DNA of 64,000 bases from Cladophialophora immunda. Its lineage: Eukaryota; Ascomycota; Eurotiomycetes; Chaetothyriales; Herpotrichiellaceae. The stretch is taken from positions 4,294,042-4,358,041 of the forward strand of contig NW_015622545.1 of assembly GCF_000835495.1 (NCBI RefSeq), read 5' to 3'. Position numbers and translations under genes: made by a program. The notes under the pieces are model-generated. The model was not told the origin of the DNA. It made no database searches and was given only the letters and a program-made list of their open reading frames with translations. This document shows positions 21,881 to 33,366 of the stretch, one piece after another (position 1 is the stretch's first letter; every line of letters begins with the position of its first letter).

Positions 21881-22833
21881 CCTCGGCAGATTGGCAGTAC
21901 AAATGGAATCGGCGAATGCAGAGTCTGATACCGGCAACTGACAGGTCCTGTTCCGCTGGTCATGCTTTGAGGATGGATCTCAGTATGAAGGCTGTTGAGC
22001 GACTCCGACGTAGTCCATCAGAGGGACACTGGCGACACACAGGAAGATGGGCAGTGGGACAAGAATGGTGGCGTGCAACGTTGCGGTCAAACCTCAAAAT
22101 CTCGAATGCCACCATCGTCGGCTCAAATGCCGACTTCTTATCATCACGTGAGCAACTATTCCGCTTCCGGAAGGTCCCGGCGGAGACAACGCGATCAGCC
22201 GCCGCCATCGTCGATCCCCAGTTGACCGCAGCCTCGTCAGTATCAACATCAGCCTTCTGCCTCTCTCGTCTTTGATTTAGAGTAAGAAGGAGGGCTTCAC
22301 TTCCTCTGATCTTTGCGGACCAGTGCACCTTGTCGGAAGGACGATACGGCCTGTAGAAAAGGGATAAAGGGCCATGATAATACAAGTGGAGATACATAAA
22401 GTACGCCGCCGATACCGAGATTTTTCGGCTACTCGGACCAGGATTTATCAAGCGTCCATACCGGACATCGAGAGGATGGATTCCATGTATGCAAAAATCT
22501 GGCATGTGATTCATACAGCCTATGCTGTCATGGGACTATCGAGCCTGTCCTGATGAAGCTCCAAGCCCTGACTGATAAGTTGGTGCCCATGTTGACCTAA
22601 ACATGATATTTGTGGGCTCGAGTAGAGACGTTCCGCCCCATAATATCATCTATCCCGGATGGGATGGCTGCGACCACTCTATGCTGAGTTGCTGTGTTTC
22701 TCCTCACAGCGTCCCCAACCAGTTCAAAAGCCCAGCTCGCTACACTGCATTGTGGCCCCCTTTGTCCCAGGTCCCACCCCTTTGACCTTGCTCAACCTGT
22801 ATCATTACCCTCTGATCAGACAACATGCTCAAC
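21881..22833. other. intergenic region with repeat R2
   Basis: The MFS promoter and a decayed repeat (22664-22755). Open stretches here do not resemble proteins, apart from the repeat-derived one. Confidence 0.4.
22664..22755 (+). repeat. dispersed repeat R2 (inverted relative to R1 at 16113)
   Basis: It matches the reverse complement of 16113-16212. The translated frames also resemble each other (HSMLSxCVSP...QFK), which suggests a relic of a mobile element or duplicated segment. Confidence 0.65.
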
Positions 22834-23127
22834 TCAGGAGTCAAACAAAGCATTCAGCCCCTCGTCAAGTTTCTGCATGACAGCCTCTATCACCAGCTGC
22901 TTTGTGTAAATCTTGATTTTCTCCTGGATAATTGCAAGATCCTCCGGACTCAGAGGCAGGTGTTCCAATGATCGCAGATCCGTCATGCTAATATTGAGGC
23001 GAAAGGGTTTGTTATCCCGTAGGGGCGCATCGTTGCCTGCGGGTGCTTCTGGGTCGGGAAGCTGGAGGATTATGGCGGTGCTGCTGGGTGGAGGAGCTGG
23101 TTGGATTGACTCCACCTCTTGGGGCAC
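22834..23127 (-). other. possible 3' exon or separate small coding sequence
   Basis: A 97-codon frame ends at 22834 with a protein-like, Leu/Ile/Lys-rich helical C-terminus (SPEDLAIIQEKIKIYTKQLV). It begins about 50 bp downstream of the stop of the gene at 23180. The joining intron is not clear: candidate donors are weak (GTCTGT or GTAGCA) and one gives only a 37-bp intron. It may be the real end of that gene or a small gene without a good start. Confidence 0.3.
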
Positions 23128-23179
23128 TTCCTCACGAATTGCTGGGCTTTGGTTCAGACAGTTCTCCCTTGATCAGTTG

Positions 23180-23963
23180 CTACTCTTCTTCGTCGCCTTT
23201 TGAGGCATTGGCTTGAACACAGACGCTTCCAGTGATCGAGTCTCCTTCGGCTTCGAGGGTCTCGGCTTCCGCCAAGGTCGGCGCTCTGTAAAAACGTGGA
23301 GGAACATTGCAATCGAAAGCCCACCAATCTTTGATAGATTTCCATGGTTCCCCGCAATGCCTCCTCCGGCATCCTCCATCTTCGGGCATAGCGGCGTCTG
23401 TGTTGTACAGCACAATCGCGCTGATAGCCTCTGATGAGTCCGGCGGGCTTGAGCGATCCCTGACACGGCATGCCCGAACCGTAGTGTTCCACCAGGACTC
23501 GACATAAGGGGAGAAGGTCCAGTCTTTGTCCGACAAGATGGATGTGTCCGCTCGTGGACTCCATTCACGGCCAAATAGGCCTGCCATCTTTGTTTGGAAC
23601 TGAGGTCCTGGAGGCAGAAATGCCCACATAAAGTTGTCGCCTTTTCTCCCTACGAGTATCGCAGCAGAGAAAGTCACTTCGCGATGCCACCAGCGCGCTC
23701 CCCGGTTAAGAACGATTACTGGGCCTTGGTACCTGCGAGGCCGTTAGCAAGTCAACATATGTCATGGGACCGGTGATTTACCCTACTACTTCATTTCTCC
23801 ATCCTTTCCCAAACTCAAGCAACTCAATCGTGCTTGCATCATATTCAAGTCTCGGCGGTGTTGGGATGGTGTACCCCCAGGGCGGCGAGGGCGGTGTTGG
23901 GATGGTGCGCGTCAAGGGCGACGAGGGTGATGTGTCACTCAGCTTCCAGGCTTGATCCGCCAT
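23180..23963 (-). CDS. hypothetical protein, two exons
   Basis: Exon 1 is 23963-23782 and exon 2 is 23732-23180. The 49-bp intron has donor GTAAAT, branch GCTAAC and acceptor CGCAG. The product is 244 aa, starting MADQAWKLSD. A Pro/Thr repeat (TIPTPP twice) lies near residues 22-40. The core is rich in Trp and Arg, with phrases such as NRGARWWHRE and FLPPGPQFQTKMAG. No signal peptide, membrane segment or known domain is seen. The clean splice supports a real gene. Its 3' end is uncertain because a coding-like stretch follows at 22834-23127. Confidence 0.55.
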
Positions 23964-24381
23964 ATTGAAAACCAGTCCTGGTGGATGGATGTGTTGGGTA
24001 AGGGAACCTGCAGGACCTGCCACAGGCAAAATGGAGAGTTGATTTGAAGAATCGCGAGTTGGAGAAAGGTCGGAGACCTTGGGGGTACAAACAGATGAGC
24101 GAGTAGGACTTGTGGTGAAGTGAGAGTTGCGGTGAAAGATCCCTTCACTGCTGTCTTCCCCGAAGATTCACATCGTAATCCCACTCTCATCTCCTTCTTC
24201 GCAGAGATATCACTTTCATCTAACTTTCCTCCGACATACAAAATAATTTTCGACGACATTCCATCTGATAGCGTGCTCTTGCTCCAAACAATAGTCGAAC
24301 CACAGTGCAGAGACATATCCGAAACACAGCATCAGAATAAAGCTTCCTCAAGCGAAGCCCAAGGTCTCAACGCCAGAGTAT
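23964..24381. other. intergenic region
   Basis: The promoter side of the hypothetical gene and the 3' flank of the second Zn2Cys6 regulator. Nothing else is supported. Confidence 0.45.
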
Positions 24382-26037
24382 TCATGAGTATCCATATCCC
24401 TGCATGGCGTACCTTCCAATCTCCCACCCTCGCTGCGACCTGCCAATCTGCTGCATACAGTCTTCCAGCCAGGATACTTGCGGGCCGCCACCGTCCTGAC
24501 GAAACACAATGAGTGCCATGCGGATGGGAATGATCATCTGGATGCCATGGGTCCAGGAACCCGATGGCATCAGATAAAGGGGTAGTGTTCGACAGATGTC
24601 AAGAGCTGCTCTTCGAGCTTGATATACTAGAGATGAACTGGGTATCCTGGGGAGTTCGTCGTTGAGGTGGCCCTTCAATTTATCGGTGGGAAGGTCCGGT
24701 AGCCGCCTGATGTCCTCCTCGATGCCACCACTGAGACTTGTGGATAGTGTCATTTGTGCCTTCCGAAGCGTCTTCCAAAGTTCCAAAAGGATAATTACCG
24801 TGGTATTGTACAAGACGAACGTGTAGCCTGTGTCGGCTATACTGTCGAAGGCTAATTTGGATGCAAAGCCAAATTTCTGCTGCTCTCCTTTTGATAGAGG
24901 AACCTCTTCAACTTGAGGCTTGACCTCACGCTCCCATTTGGTGTGCCAGTCTCGCATACGTTGGAGAAGATCCATAAAATCCGTCTCGAGACTGATGTTC
25001 AGTTCCGCCTTTGCGCCTGCGTCTGTTGTTTTTAGGTATCGAATAAACTTCAGATATAAGGCAGGAAGCTCGGAAGCGATGTCAATCAAGTACCCCACCG
25101 GATTCTTCGGCGTTCGGGAAAGTATCCAGGGAATGGTCTTCCACTCTTCTGAGGCGAGACATGTTGGAGAACGGGCCGCGACGGCGGCGAGAATCATCGA
25201 AAATCGATCGGTCTGAAACGTCCACATGGTGTATGGCTCTTTGAAAATCTCAAAGCCTTGAAGCCGGAAGTATTCGGCCATGCCCAACATATGCTGAATC
25301 CACCCAGTCCCACTGGTTGCAGTAAGATACTTGGTCTTCAGTCAGCTTCTTTGCCCCTTGAAAAATCAACCATAACACCTACTTCGCACATCGTGAGGAT
25401 TGCTATTGAGAGGACAGTGTGACCAGCCGAAAATGCCCCGGGTCGAGAAAGATGCTCGTTGAGTTCCCTAAGAGATCTGACATAGAGGTTCATTCCTTCC
25501 CGCTGTGCTTGTTTGACGTTGACTCTGCGGCCGAAAAATGACGCAGCGAATGACTTCATGCAACGCCGAGGAAGGCAGTCGGGCATACGAATGGCGTCGA
25601 AGCCAGGCCAACGGTCGTCGAGAAAGGCATTACCATCCTGCAACTCTTGGTTCATGAACGCGAAGTACAGGTCATCTCCCAGAATACTCAGGCTAGGCTT
25701 TGGCCCTGCCATGTGTAATAGGGCATCTTTTCGAGGCTGAGATCTTTTTCGCGGACGATACACTGGATTGTCGTCGATGAACTCTAATCCCTTTGGGTAG
25801 CCTGTGCATTCGAGCTCGCTTCTCTGGCATCGGACACATTCCGGTTTGGTCTCGTCTGGGTTTGGATCAGTATGAGTCAATCAAGAACGACGAACGACGC
25901 TGACGGGCATCCTACCACACTTGAGGCGTCTTCGGCGGCAGGTGAAGCACGCTTTTGACCGCCTACAGACCATCGTTAGTAGGTACATCAGGGATTCATG
26001 AAAAGGCATGGACGACCCACCCACCACGACCAACCAT
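24382..26037 (-). CDS. Zn2Cys6 transcription factor (TF2)
   Basis: Four exons: 26037-26021 (17 bp only), 25962-25916 (47 bp), 25855-25383 and 25335-24382, giving 496 aa. Donors are GTGGGT, GTAGGA and GTAGGT. The opening MVGRGGRSKACFTCRRRRLKC is a very common start for this family. The cluster is C11, C14, C21, C28, C31, C38. One nucleotide after the third Cys codon comes the second intron. The remainder is the long helical middle region of fungal regulators (for example TATSGTGWIQHMLGMAEYF near residues 180-198). It is divergent from the Rds1-like gene, across 885 bp. Its targets are unknown. Confidence 0.85.
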
Positions 26038-26922
26038 AGTTAGTGAATCATGAAGCGAGGGTGACGGAAAAGAAGGAGCATGCGATGTGTGCTCTCTAAG
26101 GAATCAAGCTGCAGGTCTTGTAGAGAAGTCTAGCAAGGAAACCAGGGAAATACTGTCGACTTTGTCCTTGTTCGCCAGCGTTGATGTCCGCAAAGGCATT
26201 GCAGGGAGTGTTGGTGGCCTGAACGTGAAGCGATGAACTTCGCAGCTGAGAGTGAGAAAATAGTGTGGACAGAAGGCAGACTGGTCGGAGAGAAGAGCTT
26301 TGATGAAGACAGAGACATGGAGATGGTGACGGCATGGATGGGAAAGGGGAGGATAGATGAGGCTGAGCGTGTTGGTGGCTCAGACCGTCGGGGGGCACGG
26401 GAGGTTCATGGGGTTTTGAGGCCATGAAACTTCAGTCGAAGATGGAGCGGTGGCTGCACCAGCCGCCGGCGACTGTGCGGACGGACCAATCGAAAAATAG
26501 ACCGTTTTAGGAAAGGTCAGAACAGGTCTCTTACGTGCATCTTCACCTCCAACACCTCGTCCCCATCTCCCTAGCACCCAAACAACTGCATCTCCTCCCT
26601 GCAAGCACTGGTCTCTTCAGCAAGCACTCATCGTCATAGGCGACACACACAGAGCTACGTACCCAGCTCCCCAGCACGTACAGCGCCTCGCCCAAAATGA
26701 GCAGCGATCAGCCTCGAGGCCTGACTCTAGCCCTGTTCAGGAGGATTCCTCGATTGGCCTCAATCTCGCTGGGCCACACTGCGTCAGTTGTTCGATGATG
26801 GACACAGCACGTACACGTCTCCCCAGCGAGGGTATAAGAACCCCAGAGGCCACGTCCTCGAGTCTCGATCCAACACAACCTTCAAAGACATATCGCAAGA
26901 CCAGCACTGTCTCTTATTTACC
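26038..26922. other. divergent promoter region between TF2 and Rds1-like gene
   Basis: A shared 885-bp upstream region. A TATAAG box at 26833-26838 serves the rightward gene. No coding sequence is supported. Confidence 0.5.
26833..26838 (+). promoter_or_regulatory. TATA-like box of Rds1-like gene
   Basis: TATAAG within GGGTATAAGAACC lies 85-90 bp upstream of the ATG at 26923. Confidence 0.45.
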
Positions 26923-28005
26923 ATGGCATTCATACGCTTCACTCCCCTTGCCGCTGTTCTGGCATTCAGCCTAGCGCATTGCGCACCCGTAGCAGAACCG
27001 CTGCTCTCCGAACTATCGAATACTTCTTATGGCCCCATTCCAGGCCAGTCCCCGCTATACAGTACCTATAGCGGCACGGCACCTCCGTTCCCTGGCAATA
27101 TCACGGGTGCCATTGTCAACACCACTGCAGGGCCTCCTGGCGAAGACGACCTCCTCTTCCAGAACCTGCTGTCTGCCGAATGGGTCATCTTCTCCTTCTA
27201 CCAACAGGGGGTTGAGCGTTTCAACAGCACTGATTTCATTGAAGCCGGCTTGCCCAACACCACCTACGAGCGTATTCAGCAGATCCGTGACAATGAAGCG
27301 GGCCATCTGCGCATCTTCCAGGATCAAATCTCCACCAACTCGGTCAAGCCGGGACCCTGTCAATACGTGTATCCCTTTGAAGACCCAATCAGTTACATTG
27401 CGCTCCAGACAGTCATTGAGATCTCCAGCATGGCATTCCTGACAGGTCTAGAGTTGCAAGCCAAGCTCACTTTATCAAAGGCGGCTCTTGTTGCAATCGC
27501 CGCAACCGAATCACGACACAATACGTGGTCGCTCATTGACAACTGGAAATCCACCCCTTTTGCCGGCCCGGCGGACACCGTGTATCCCTACGCGAACCAG
27601 ATTCTGGACTTTACCAATGAATGGGTTGTCAATGGTTCCTGCCCGCTCGAGAACCCGATATACCCAACGCCGCGCCAGAATCTGCCACAAATAACACCCG
27701 GGGCGGGCACTACGGCCATCACCCCCGGTTCAACCATAGTGTTCAATTTCACTCAACCCGACAACCAACCCCACTTCACCCCTGACCAGGACTACTATGC
27801 CGTCTTCTTCCACGGCGTCTACAATATCTCCGTCCCCTTTAATACCACGACCTACAGCGCGGTGATCCCACCACAAATCGAACCGCTAGGAATCATCATT
27901 GCTGTCGTGGCTGACGAGGAAGGTGCACCGACCAAAGAGAGTGTCCTTGCCGGAACATTGATCCTGCCTCAGAGTCCTGCCGCACTCGCCGCCTCAGGTG
28001 TCTGA
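26923..28005 (+). CDS. Rds1-like secreted ferritin-fold protein
   Basis: A single exon of 360 aa. The ATG at 26923 begins a signal peptide (MAFIRFTPLAAVLAFSLAHCAP). The central part resembles the ferritin-like domain of fungal stress-response protein Rds1: a helix with LLSAEWVIFSFYQQGVERF (about residues 86-104), then RDNEAGHLRIFQDQI (about 126-140) with the Glu/His pair expected for metal binding, and a later helix with ATESRHNTW. There are many N-glycosylation sequons. The C-terminal 100 residues form a beta-rich extension. In fission yeast rds1 responds to nutrient and stress signals; the biochemical role is not established. It is divergent from TF2. Confidence 0.8.
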   Translation: MAFIRFTPLAAVLAFSLAHCAPVAEPLLSELSNTSYGPIPGQSPLYSTYSGTAPPFPGNITGAIVNTTAGPPGEDDLLFQNLLSAEWVIFSFYQQGVERFNSTDFIEAGLPNTTYERIQQIRDNEAGHLRIFQDQISTNSVKPGPCQYVYPFEDPISYIALQTVIEISSMAFLTGLELQAKLTLSKAALVAIAATESRHNTWSLIDNWKSTPFAGPADTVYPYANQILDFTNEWVVNGSCPLENPIYPTPRQNLPQITPGAGTTAITPGSTIVFNFTQPDNQPHFTPDQDYYAVFFHGVYNISVPFNTTTYSAVIPPQIEPLGIIIAVVADEEGAPTKESVLAGTLILPQSPAALAASGV

Positions 28006-28317
28006 AACCGATAGAGATTGTAAACTTATAGATGCAGAGATTGGAAGATACGGTGTTGGGCGTGGTCAAGAGGGCGAGGCTGCGCATGTCCAGCTGGTGC
28101 AGGTCGCTTGGAGTTACTCTTATCTGGATTCACATAGATTATACACAATCAATTCACTTTCTGCGCATCTCGAACGATCCATCCGATCCCCAGATTCAGA
28201 TGATCGTAACTACATCTGTCGCCAGGATTTGTTGTAAGCGATGTCAAGACGTAGAGAGCGGACCCGAGTTCCCGACTAGGTCTTCCGCCCGTCCATTCAT
28301 TCACGTGGCAAGCTCGA
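28006..28317. other. convergent intergenic region
   Basis: The 3' flanks of the Rds1-like and amidohydrolase genes meet here. Nothing else is seen. Confidence 0.5.
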
Positions 28318-29499
28318 TCACTCATCCAGGTTCTCAAAATCCTTCCTCGCTTCCTCCGCGAGCTGAGGGTTCGTGAGCACGCGCAGCGCCAGCATCGCCA
28401 TCCCCTTGGCGCACTGGATCGCCGCCCGGTGCGCCTCGTCCGTGGCCGCGTGGCCCGCGAACCGGGGGTGGTGCATGGAGACATGGGCGTCCGTGGGGAT
28501 GGGGAACGCGCCGTGGAAGCTGGGGACCTCGAACGAGACGTTTCCTGCGCCGACCAACCGCCGTTTTGGTTAGTGATGGATGTACATAACGATAGGGATT
28601 TAGGTATCTCCATAGGTACCAAGGGGTGGTTCTTGACGATGGGGCCCTCTTTCGTGCAGTTGGCGTTGGTGGAGGGGAAAGGTGTCTTTTTCTTACCCAT
28701 ATCGGTCGACGCGGTGTACGATTCATCGTTCTTGACCATGATCTTCTCCCCCAGCGTCGCCATGTCCTCGACATACTGCCGGCACAGGGGCAGATTGACC
28801 CTCAGGTTCTTGTACGTAGGGGCGCTTTGAAACCGCGTCAGCCACCAGGAAAGAATACTTGCTATACAACCACGAAAAGTTGCCATAGTTTTCCTAAATG
28901 AAAGGGGGAGGGGGGAGTCCGACTCACGGAATGTACTTGATCTCACAGCCCGTCGCCGCGGCGGCGGCCTCGCAGCACTTGTGAACCTTGTCCAGCAACT
29001 GATCGGCCCTCTCCATGTTGGGGGCCCTCACGTACCAGTTCATGCGCGTGTAGGCTGTGATGACATTGGGCACGGTGCCGCCGTCCTCGACGACGCCGTG
29101 GACGCGCTCGTCGGGGCGCATCTGCTGCCGCAGCATCGAGACGCTGTTGTAGGCCGACACGGCCGCGTCGAGGGCGTTGACGCCGTTCCAGGGCTCCCCG
29201 GCCGCGTGGGCCTGGCGGCCCCGGTACTCGACGCGGAACTTGTGCGAGGCGATGAACTTGAGGCCCGCTAGCCCCGTGAACCCGCCCGAGAACTGGTGCG
29301 CCGTCACCGGGTGCGCCATGATGGCCGCCACGATGTCCGGCTCGCGGAACGCCCCGGCCTCGATCAGCTTGCATTTGCCCCCGCCGCCTTCCTCGGCCGG
29401 CGTGCCCAGCAGCCGCACCCGTCCGGGAATCCGCCCCGACGAGGACTGGAGCGCCGCGGCGGCGCCCAGGAACGCCGCGATCGAGGACGTGGCGATCAG

Positions 29500-29535
<36 letters not shown>

Positions 29536-29826
29536 ATCGTACTCGGCGCAGATGATCACCAGGGGACCGCCCTGGCCGACCTCGCAGGTGAAGGATGTGT
29601 CGAGCCCGTAGGTCTGCTCCGTCACGGCGAACCCCTCCTTTCTCAGGAACGCAGAGATGGTCTTCGCCGCAAAGAATTCCTGGTACGCCAGCTCCGGGTT
29701 GTCGTGGATGGTCCGGTTGAGCTCCCTCAGCTGCGGATCGGCCGCGTCAATGGCGTCGAGCGAGACCTTCAAGGACTGTGCCACGTTGGCGTCCGACGCA
29801 GCATTGGACGACCCGGGCCCGGCCAT
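28318..29826 (-). CDS. M20-family amidohydrolase (PM20D2-like)
   Basis: Exons 29826-28928, 28824-28697 and 28544-28318 give 417 aa; donors are GTGAGT and GTAAGA. Metal-site motifs of the M20 peptidase/amidohydrolase family are intact: AEYDALPGIGHACGHN (D97, H104, H108) and GTPAEEGGGGK (E145, E146), then a dimerisation domain beginning near AGLKFIASHKFRVEYRG, and a C-terminal HHPRFAGH. The family removes acyl or aminoacyl groups from amides and dipeptides. The first in-frame ATG is used. The third-position GC is high in exon 1. The substrate is unknown; the neighbourhood suggests small-molecule metabolism. Confidence 0.87.
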
Positions 29827-30996
29827 AGCTGGTACGCCTCGCAACAGGATGACGGCAGGAGGGTGTGTTTCTAGTTGGGGTCGTGGACTATTACTATCTC
29901 ACAAGGTGAACTGGCTAGGGATGAGGGTTAACGCGAGAACTGGGGCGAGCTCTTTTTCTTATCCTCTTCCTTTTTGTAGTATCACGCGATGGCAAAGAGA
30001 GAAAGTTGCCGAGAGAGAAAATAAGAAAAATGAGGAGAGACAGGAAATACCTTCAGCTGCAAGCTGCCAGCTGAGGTTACAAACTCTAACTCGGAGGTTT
30101 CACATCATATGGCATGACATGTCGGGGGCATGTATTCTGTGCAACCTCTTTGGCCCCGCCATCCGCCGTCTCGTCTGGCCCGGCTACATACAGTCCTGCA
30201 GACTTACAGGTCCCTACGTGAACAGGACTGCGTGCACTGAACACAGAGTCTGGTGTCAGTCTCGAAAGATGCTGCATGAAACTCGCCCATCTTGATCACA
30301 AGACCAATTCCAACGCCTTTCTTTGCTACGATTCGAAAGTCATCAAGGACGAGCGGTAGGGTAGCTTATCTTGATAAATCGAGACCAGCTTTGATCCAGT
30401 TTCAACCTTCTGCCGTGGAATGTGTCAATGATTTGAGCGTATGGTTATCACAAAAAAGCTGTCAGCATCGCCGTCAACAAAACACGCAAGGAACAAATGT
30501 CGAGACATCTTTCCCTGACTAAAGGGCTATCGCTATCACTATCACCGGGCGACCTCGAGTTGAGCATTAACCTTTCAGTCTGACCACTAAGACCATGTGG
30601 TGCCCGACCTAGGGGACATGCTTCAATAATGACCAACTAGCGTCCGCCTATAGACTTATCTTGTACGATTGAGAGCCAGAACATGGTCGTCTCCAAAGAC
30701 AAGCTGGCCGCCATCGACCCTCCAGCGAAGCTTTCCCTGCGGTGGCCGAGGACGGAGAATCCGTCAGACAGGGTCGATTCCCTGCGGGAAGCTGGCCGGC
30801 GATAGCCTCGGATGGCCTCTGGAGGCTTTTGGTGCGGGGTACGGAAACCTGTGAAAAGCAGGGAGATGTACAGGTCGAGAGCTGCAACATTGGGAGTTGG
30901 TTATTTGGTCGTCACAGTCAGACACATCCCAAAGGACATTGATCTGACAGAATCGTCACAGTTGCGCTAGACAACGTCCAAGAAACGCCGTCGAGC
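29827..30996. other. divergent promoter region, amidohydrolase and EthD-like genes
   Basis: 1.17 kb upstream of both genes. No coding sequence or repeat is supported. Confidence 0.5.
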
Positions 30997-31806
30997 ATGC
31001 CCCAACAATATCTTCTCTGGGTCAACTCGCGACCACTACCCGATTCTGGGGTTGATGATGACCTGTGGGTGAAATGGTATATCGAAGAACATGTTCGTAT
31101 CCTGACCGTCCCTTCTCAGTTTCAGGGGGCTCACCAGTCGCAGGTCCCGGACTTGGTGAACAGTAAGGCCACCGTGCGCGCGGCCATGTTTCGCGAGAAT
31201 TTCGACTTCTCGCTTGAACCAAAGGAGAAGCACCCGCGCAAGTTCTTGGTTTTGTACCAAGCAGACTTTGAAGAGCCGCTCAGTTCCAAAGAGTACCTAG
31301 ACGACGTGCGGCACTCTAGCGATATGTGGCCCGACAAAAAGGGGAACAGGGAGGTGGGAGATTTCAACGGAAGGAATTATAAGCTGATCCAGGACTATGA
31401 TCCCGATGGAAAGGGGGAATGTAAGTGTCTAGGGCCACGTCCAACGATCTCTCTGCACTGTTGCTGACGCCGGCTTTGAGCTGCCCCTCCATTCTGTTTG
31501 ACCGTTGAGATGGACCCCGTGGATGAACCCGACTTCGACAAATGGTACCGCGAAGAACATCTCGATATGTTGCACAAGTTACCAGGGTATCGACGATCGT
31601 CCAGGTATGTCATTGGCCCGAAGATGGCTCTGACTGAAGGCGATCCTCCAAAGTATTTGGCAATCCACGAAATGAATGATTTGCGTGGATTTATCGGGAA
31701 AGAGGCCGATGCTGCCAACGACACGCCTTGGACGGTGAAGCATATCAAGGACAGCAAGACATTCATTGTGAGAGGCTGGCAATTGATATACTCGCAAGGG
31801 TTTTGA
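30997..31806 (+). CDS. tandem EthD-like dimeric alpha/beta-barrel protein
   Basis: Exon 1 is 30997-31420 and exon 2 is 31481-31806; the 60-bp intron has donor GTAAGT, branch TGCTGAC and acceptor TTGAG. The product is 249 aa. Each exon carries one EthD-like ferredoxin-type unit. Unit 1 has LLWVNSRPLPD...DLWVKWYIEEHV (about residues 5-33). Unit 2 has CLTVEMDPVDEPDFDKWYREEHLDML (about 146-171). The D/W-x-KWYxEEH signature is shared. Fungal EthD proteins often accompany polyketide or aromatic pathways, where they act as cyclases, dehydratases or binding proteins. It faces the Ayg1-like gene; the two stops are 71 bp apart. Confidence 0.78.
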
Positions 31807-31877
31807 ATATATGTGGCTGAGGCGGTGAGAGGGCCGGTCTGATAGGGTGGACCTCGCCTCTCCTTCAGGCGCGATGC

Positions 31878-33130
31878 TTATGACGCGGACGCCATGATGG
31901 ATTCCATCCAGGGCCAGATGCTCTCATTTGCAGGTGGATAGCCCATATGCAGCATTTTGTCGTAGAACCGAGCTTCCTTGGGGCGGCCGTAGTTCATGAG
32001 AAGGATGTTGTCCTCTATGGGAACAAGACCATCGTGGGTGCCGTTGATCAGGAGCAGCCTGCAGCAGGGTCCATTGACAATGCCGTTTTCAACGAGGCTG
32101 AAGTCCTTTTGGGCTTTCTCCTTCATCTCTTCCCAGTCCCTGTATCCGTACTTGGCAACATATGCCTCGCTGAGAACAAAGGGGTACTCGTGGTCGTCGA
32201 CATGTTCCAGCCATTCTCGACTCAGGAACAGATGGCACCCAGCGCCCTGGGCAATGACACCAGCAAGCCGCGAGTGGTGAGTGTGTGCGAGTCGAATAGC
32301 ACAGTACCCTCCAGCAGAAAGACCCCAGGCCATGCATTTTTGCATGTTGAAGGCCGACTGCTTGTCCATCCAGTCAAGGATCGACGTGAACAACCGTTCG
32401 TGAGACTTTGGGTCACGACGGGCGGCAGGGCAATCGGCTGTTCCTGGGATTTCCGTGATCACGCAGCCCCAACCACGGTCAAGAAACTCGTCAGTCCGCT
32501 GTGACGGTGTTGTCAGTCTGAACGGTGAACTGGTAATGCTGGTTAGCTTACCTCGGTGTTGTCTGGTCGATGTCCGTCCAATCCTGTAATCAGCAGCACT
32601 ACCGGACATTTCTTCTCACTGTTCGCTCCCCTCGGAAGTCTCACAAACAATGGTACTTCCTTGCCGTCTTCACCTTCAGCAGCAGTGTGTGGGATCTTGA
32701 CTTCTTTCATGGGAGCATCCCACAAGCTTGCACCTCTTAAATACACCTGTTTTTGAAGCTCAAACGCCTTTCTCTTCAATCCAGAGCCAGCCTCAAGTGA
32801 GGGAAATCGAGATATTCGATATACACACGCGGCGCGTTTGAAAAGAGCGGCAGCTTTGGCGCGGTCTGAGGCTTGGGCTGACATGGCTGCGTCGGTGAGC
32901 TTTTCGGCCGTCGGCATGAAATACTCGGTGTATTTATCTGTGTAGGCATCGTTCACGTTATCTCGGATCAGGCTCTCGAAGATGGGTTCAAAGTCTTCGA
33001 GCTTGCCGTCGTGGAAAGGGTATACCCCCAGGGAGCAGGGGAACTTCCATTTGGTTTCCCACAGAGCTTTGACCCCATCTAAATGAGGGTACCGCTCGTA
33101 GAACTTCTCGCCGAGAATCCAATTGACCAT
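31878..33130 (-). CDS. Ayg1-like alpha/beta hydrolase
   Basis: Exons 33130-32552 and 32498-31878 (53-bp intron, GTAAGC...CACAG) give 399 aa, close to the ~400 aa of Aspergillus fumigatus Ayg1. The match runs along the whole chain: the WILGEKF start, KWKFPCSLGVYPFHDG, ITGLDGHRPDNTE, EIPGTADCPA and WGLSAGGY. The catalytic triad is S254 (GLSAGG), D349 (NGTHDG) and H377 (LHMGY). Ayg1 shortens a heptaketide naphthopyrone to tetrahydroxynaphthalene in melanin synthesis, and relatives act on other polyketides. No polyketide synthase lies in this window, so the native substrate is open. The EthD-like gene and TF3 are its immediate neighbours. Confidence 0.9.
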
Positions 33131-33366
33131 TTTGCTGGGCTTTAGGAGAGAGAATTGAGCTGAATGGTCAAGGAAGATGAGTGTTGAAGAGACGGTGAGG
33201 AACGCGGAGCCTCTGTCAAGCGGCATCGGTCAGTCGATCGCCGAACCCCGCGATTGCTCCAGGATCAACTACGCAGCCTTGCATCGAACCGTACGGAGCT
33301 CTACACAAGTTCTCGTATTAACCAAGGTGGCAGGCGAATACATCAAGCGTAAGCAGAATGATAGAT

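Noticed and set aside
31947..32504. 185-codon plus-strand open frame
   Set aside because: It lies antisense to the second exon of the Ayg1-like gene, whose similarity is strong along the whole chain.
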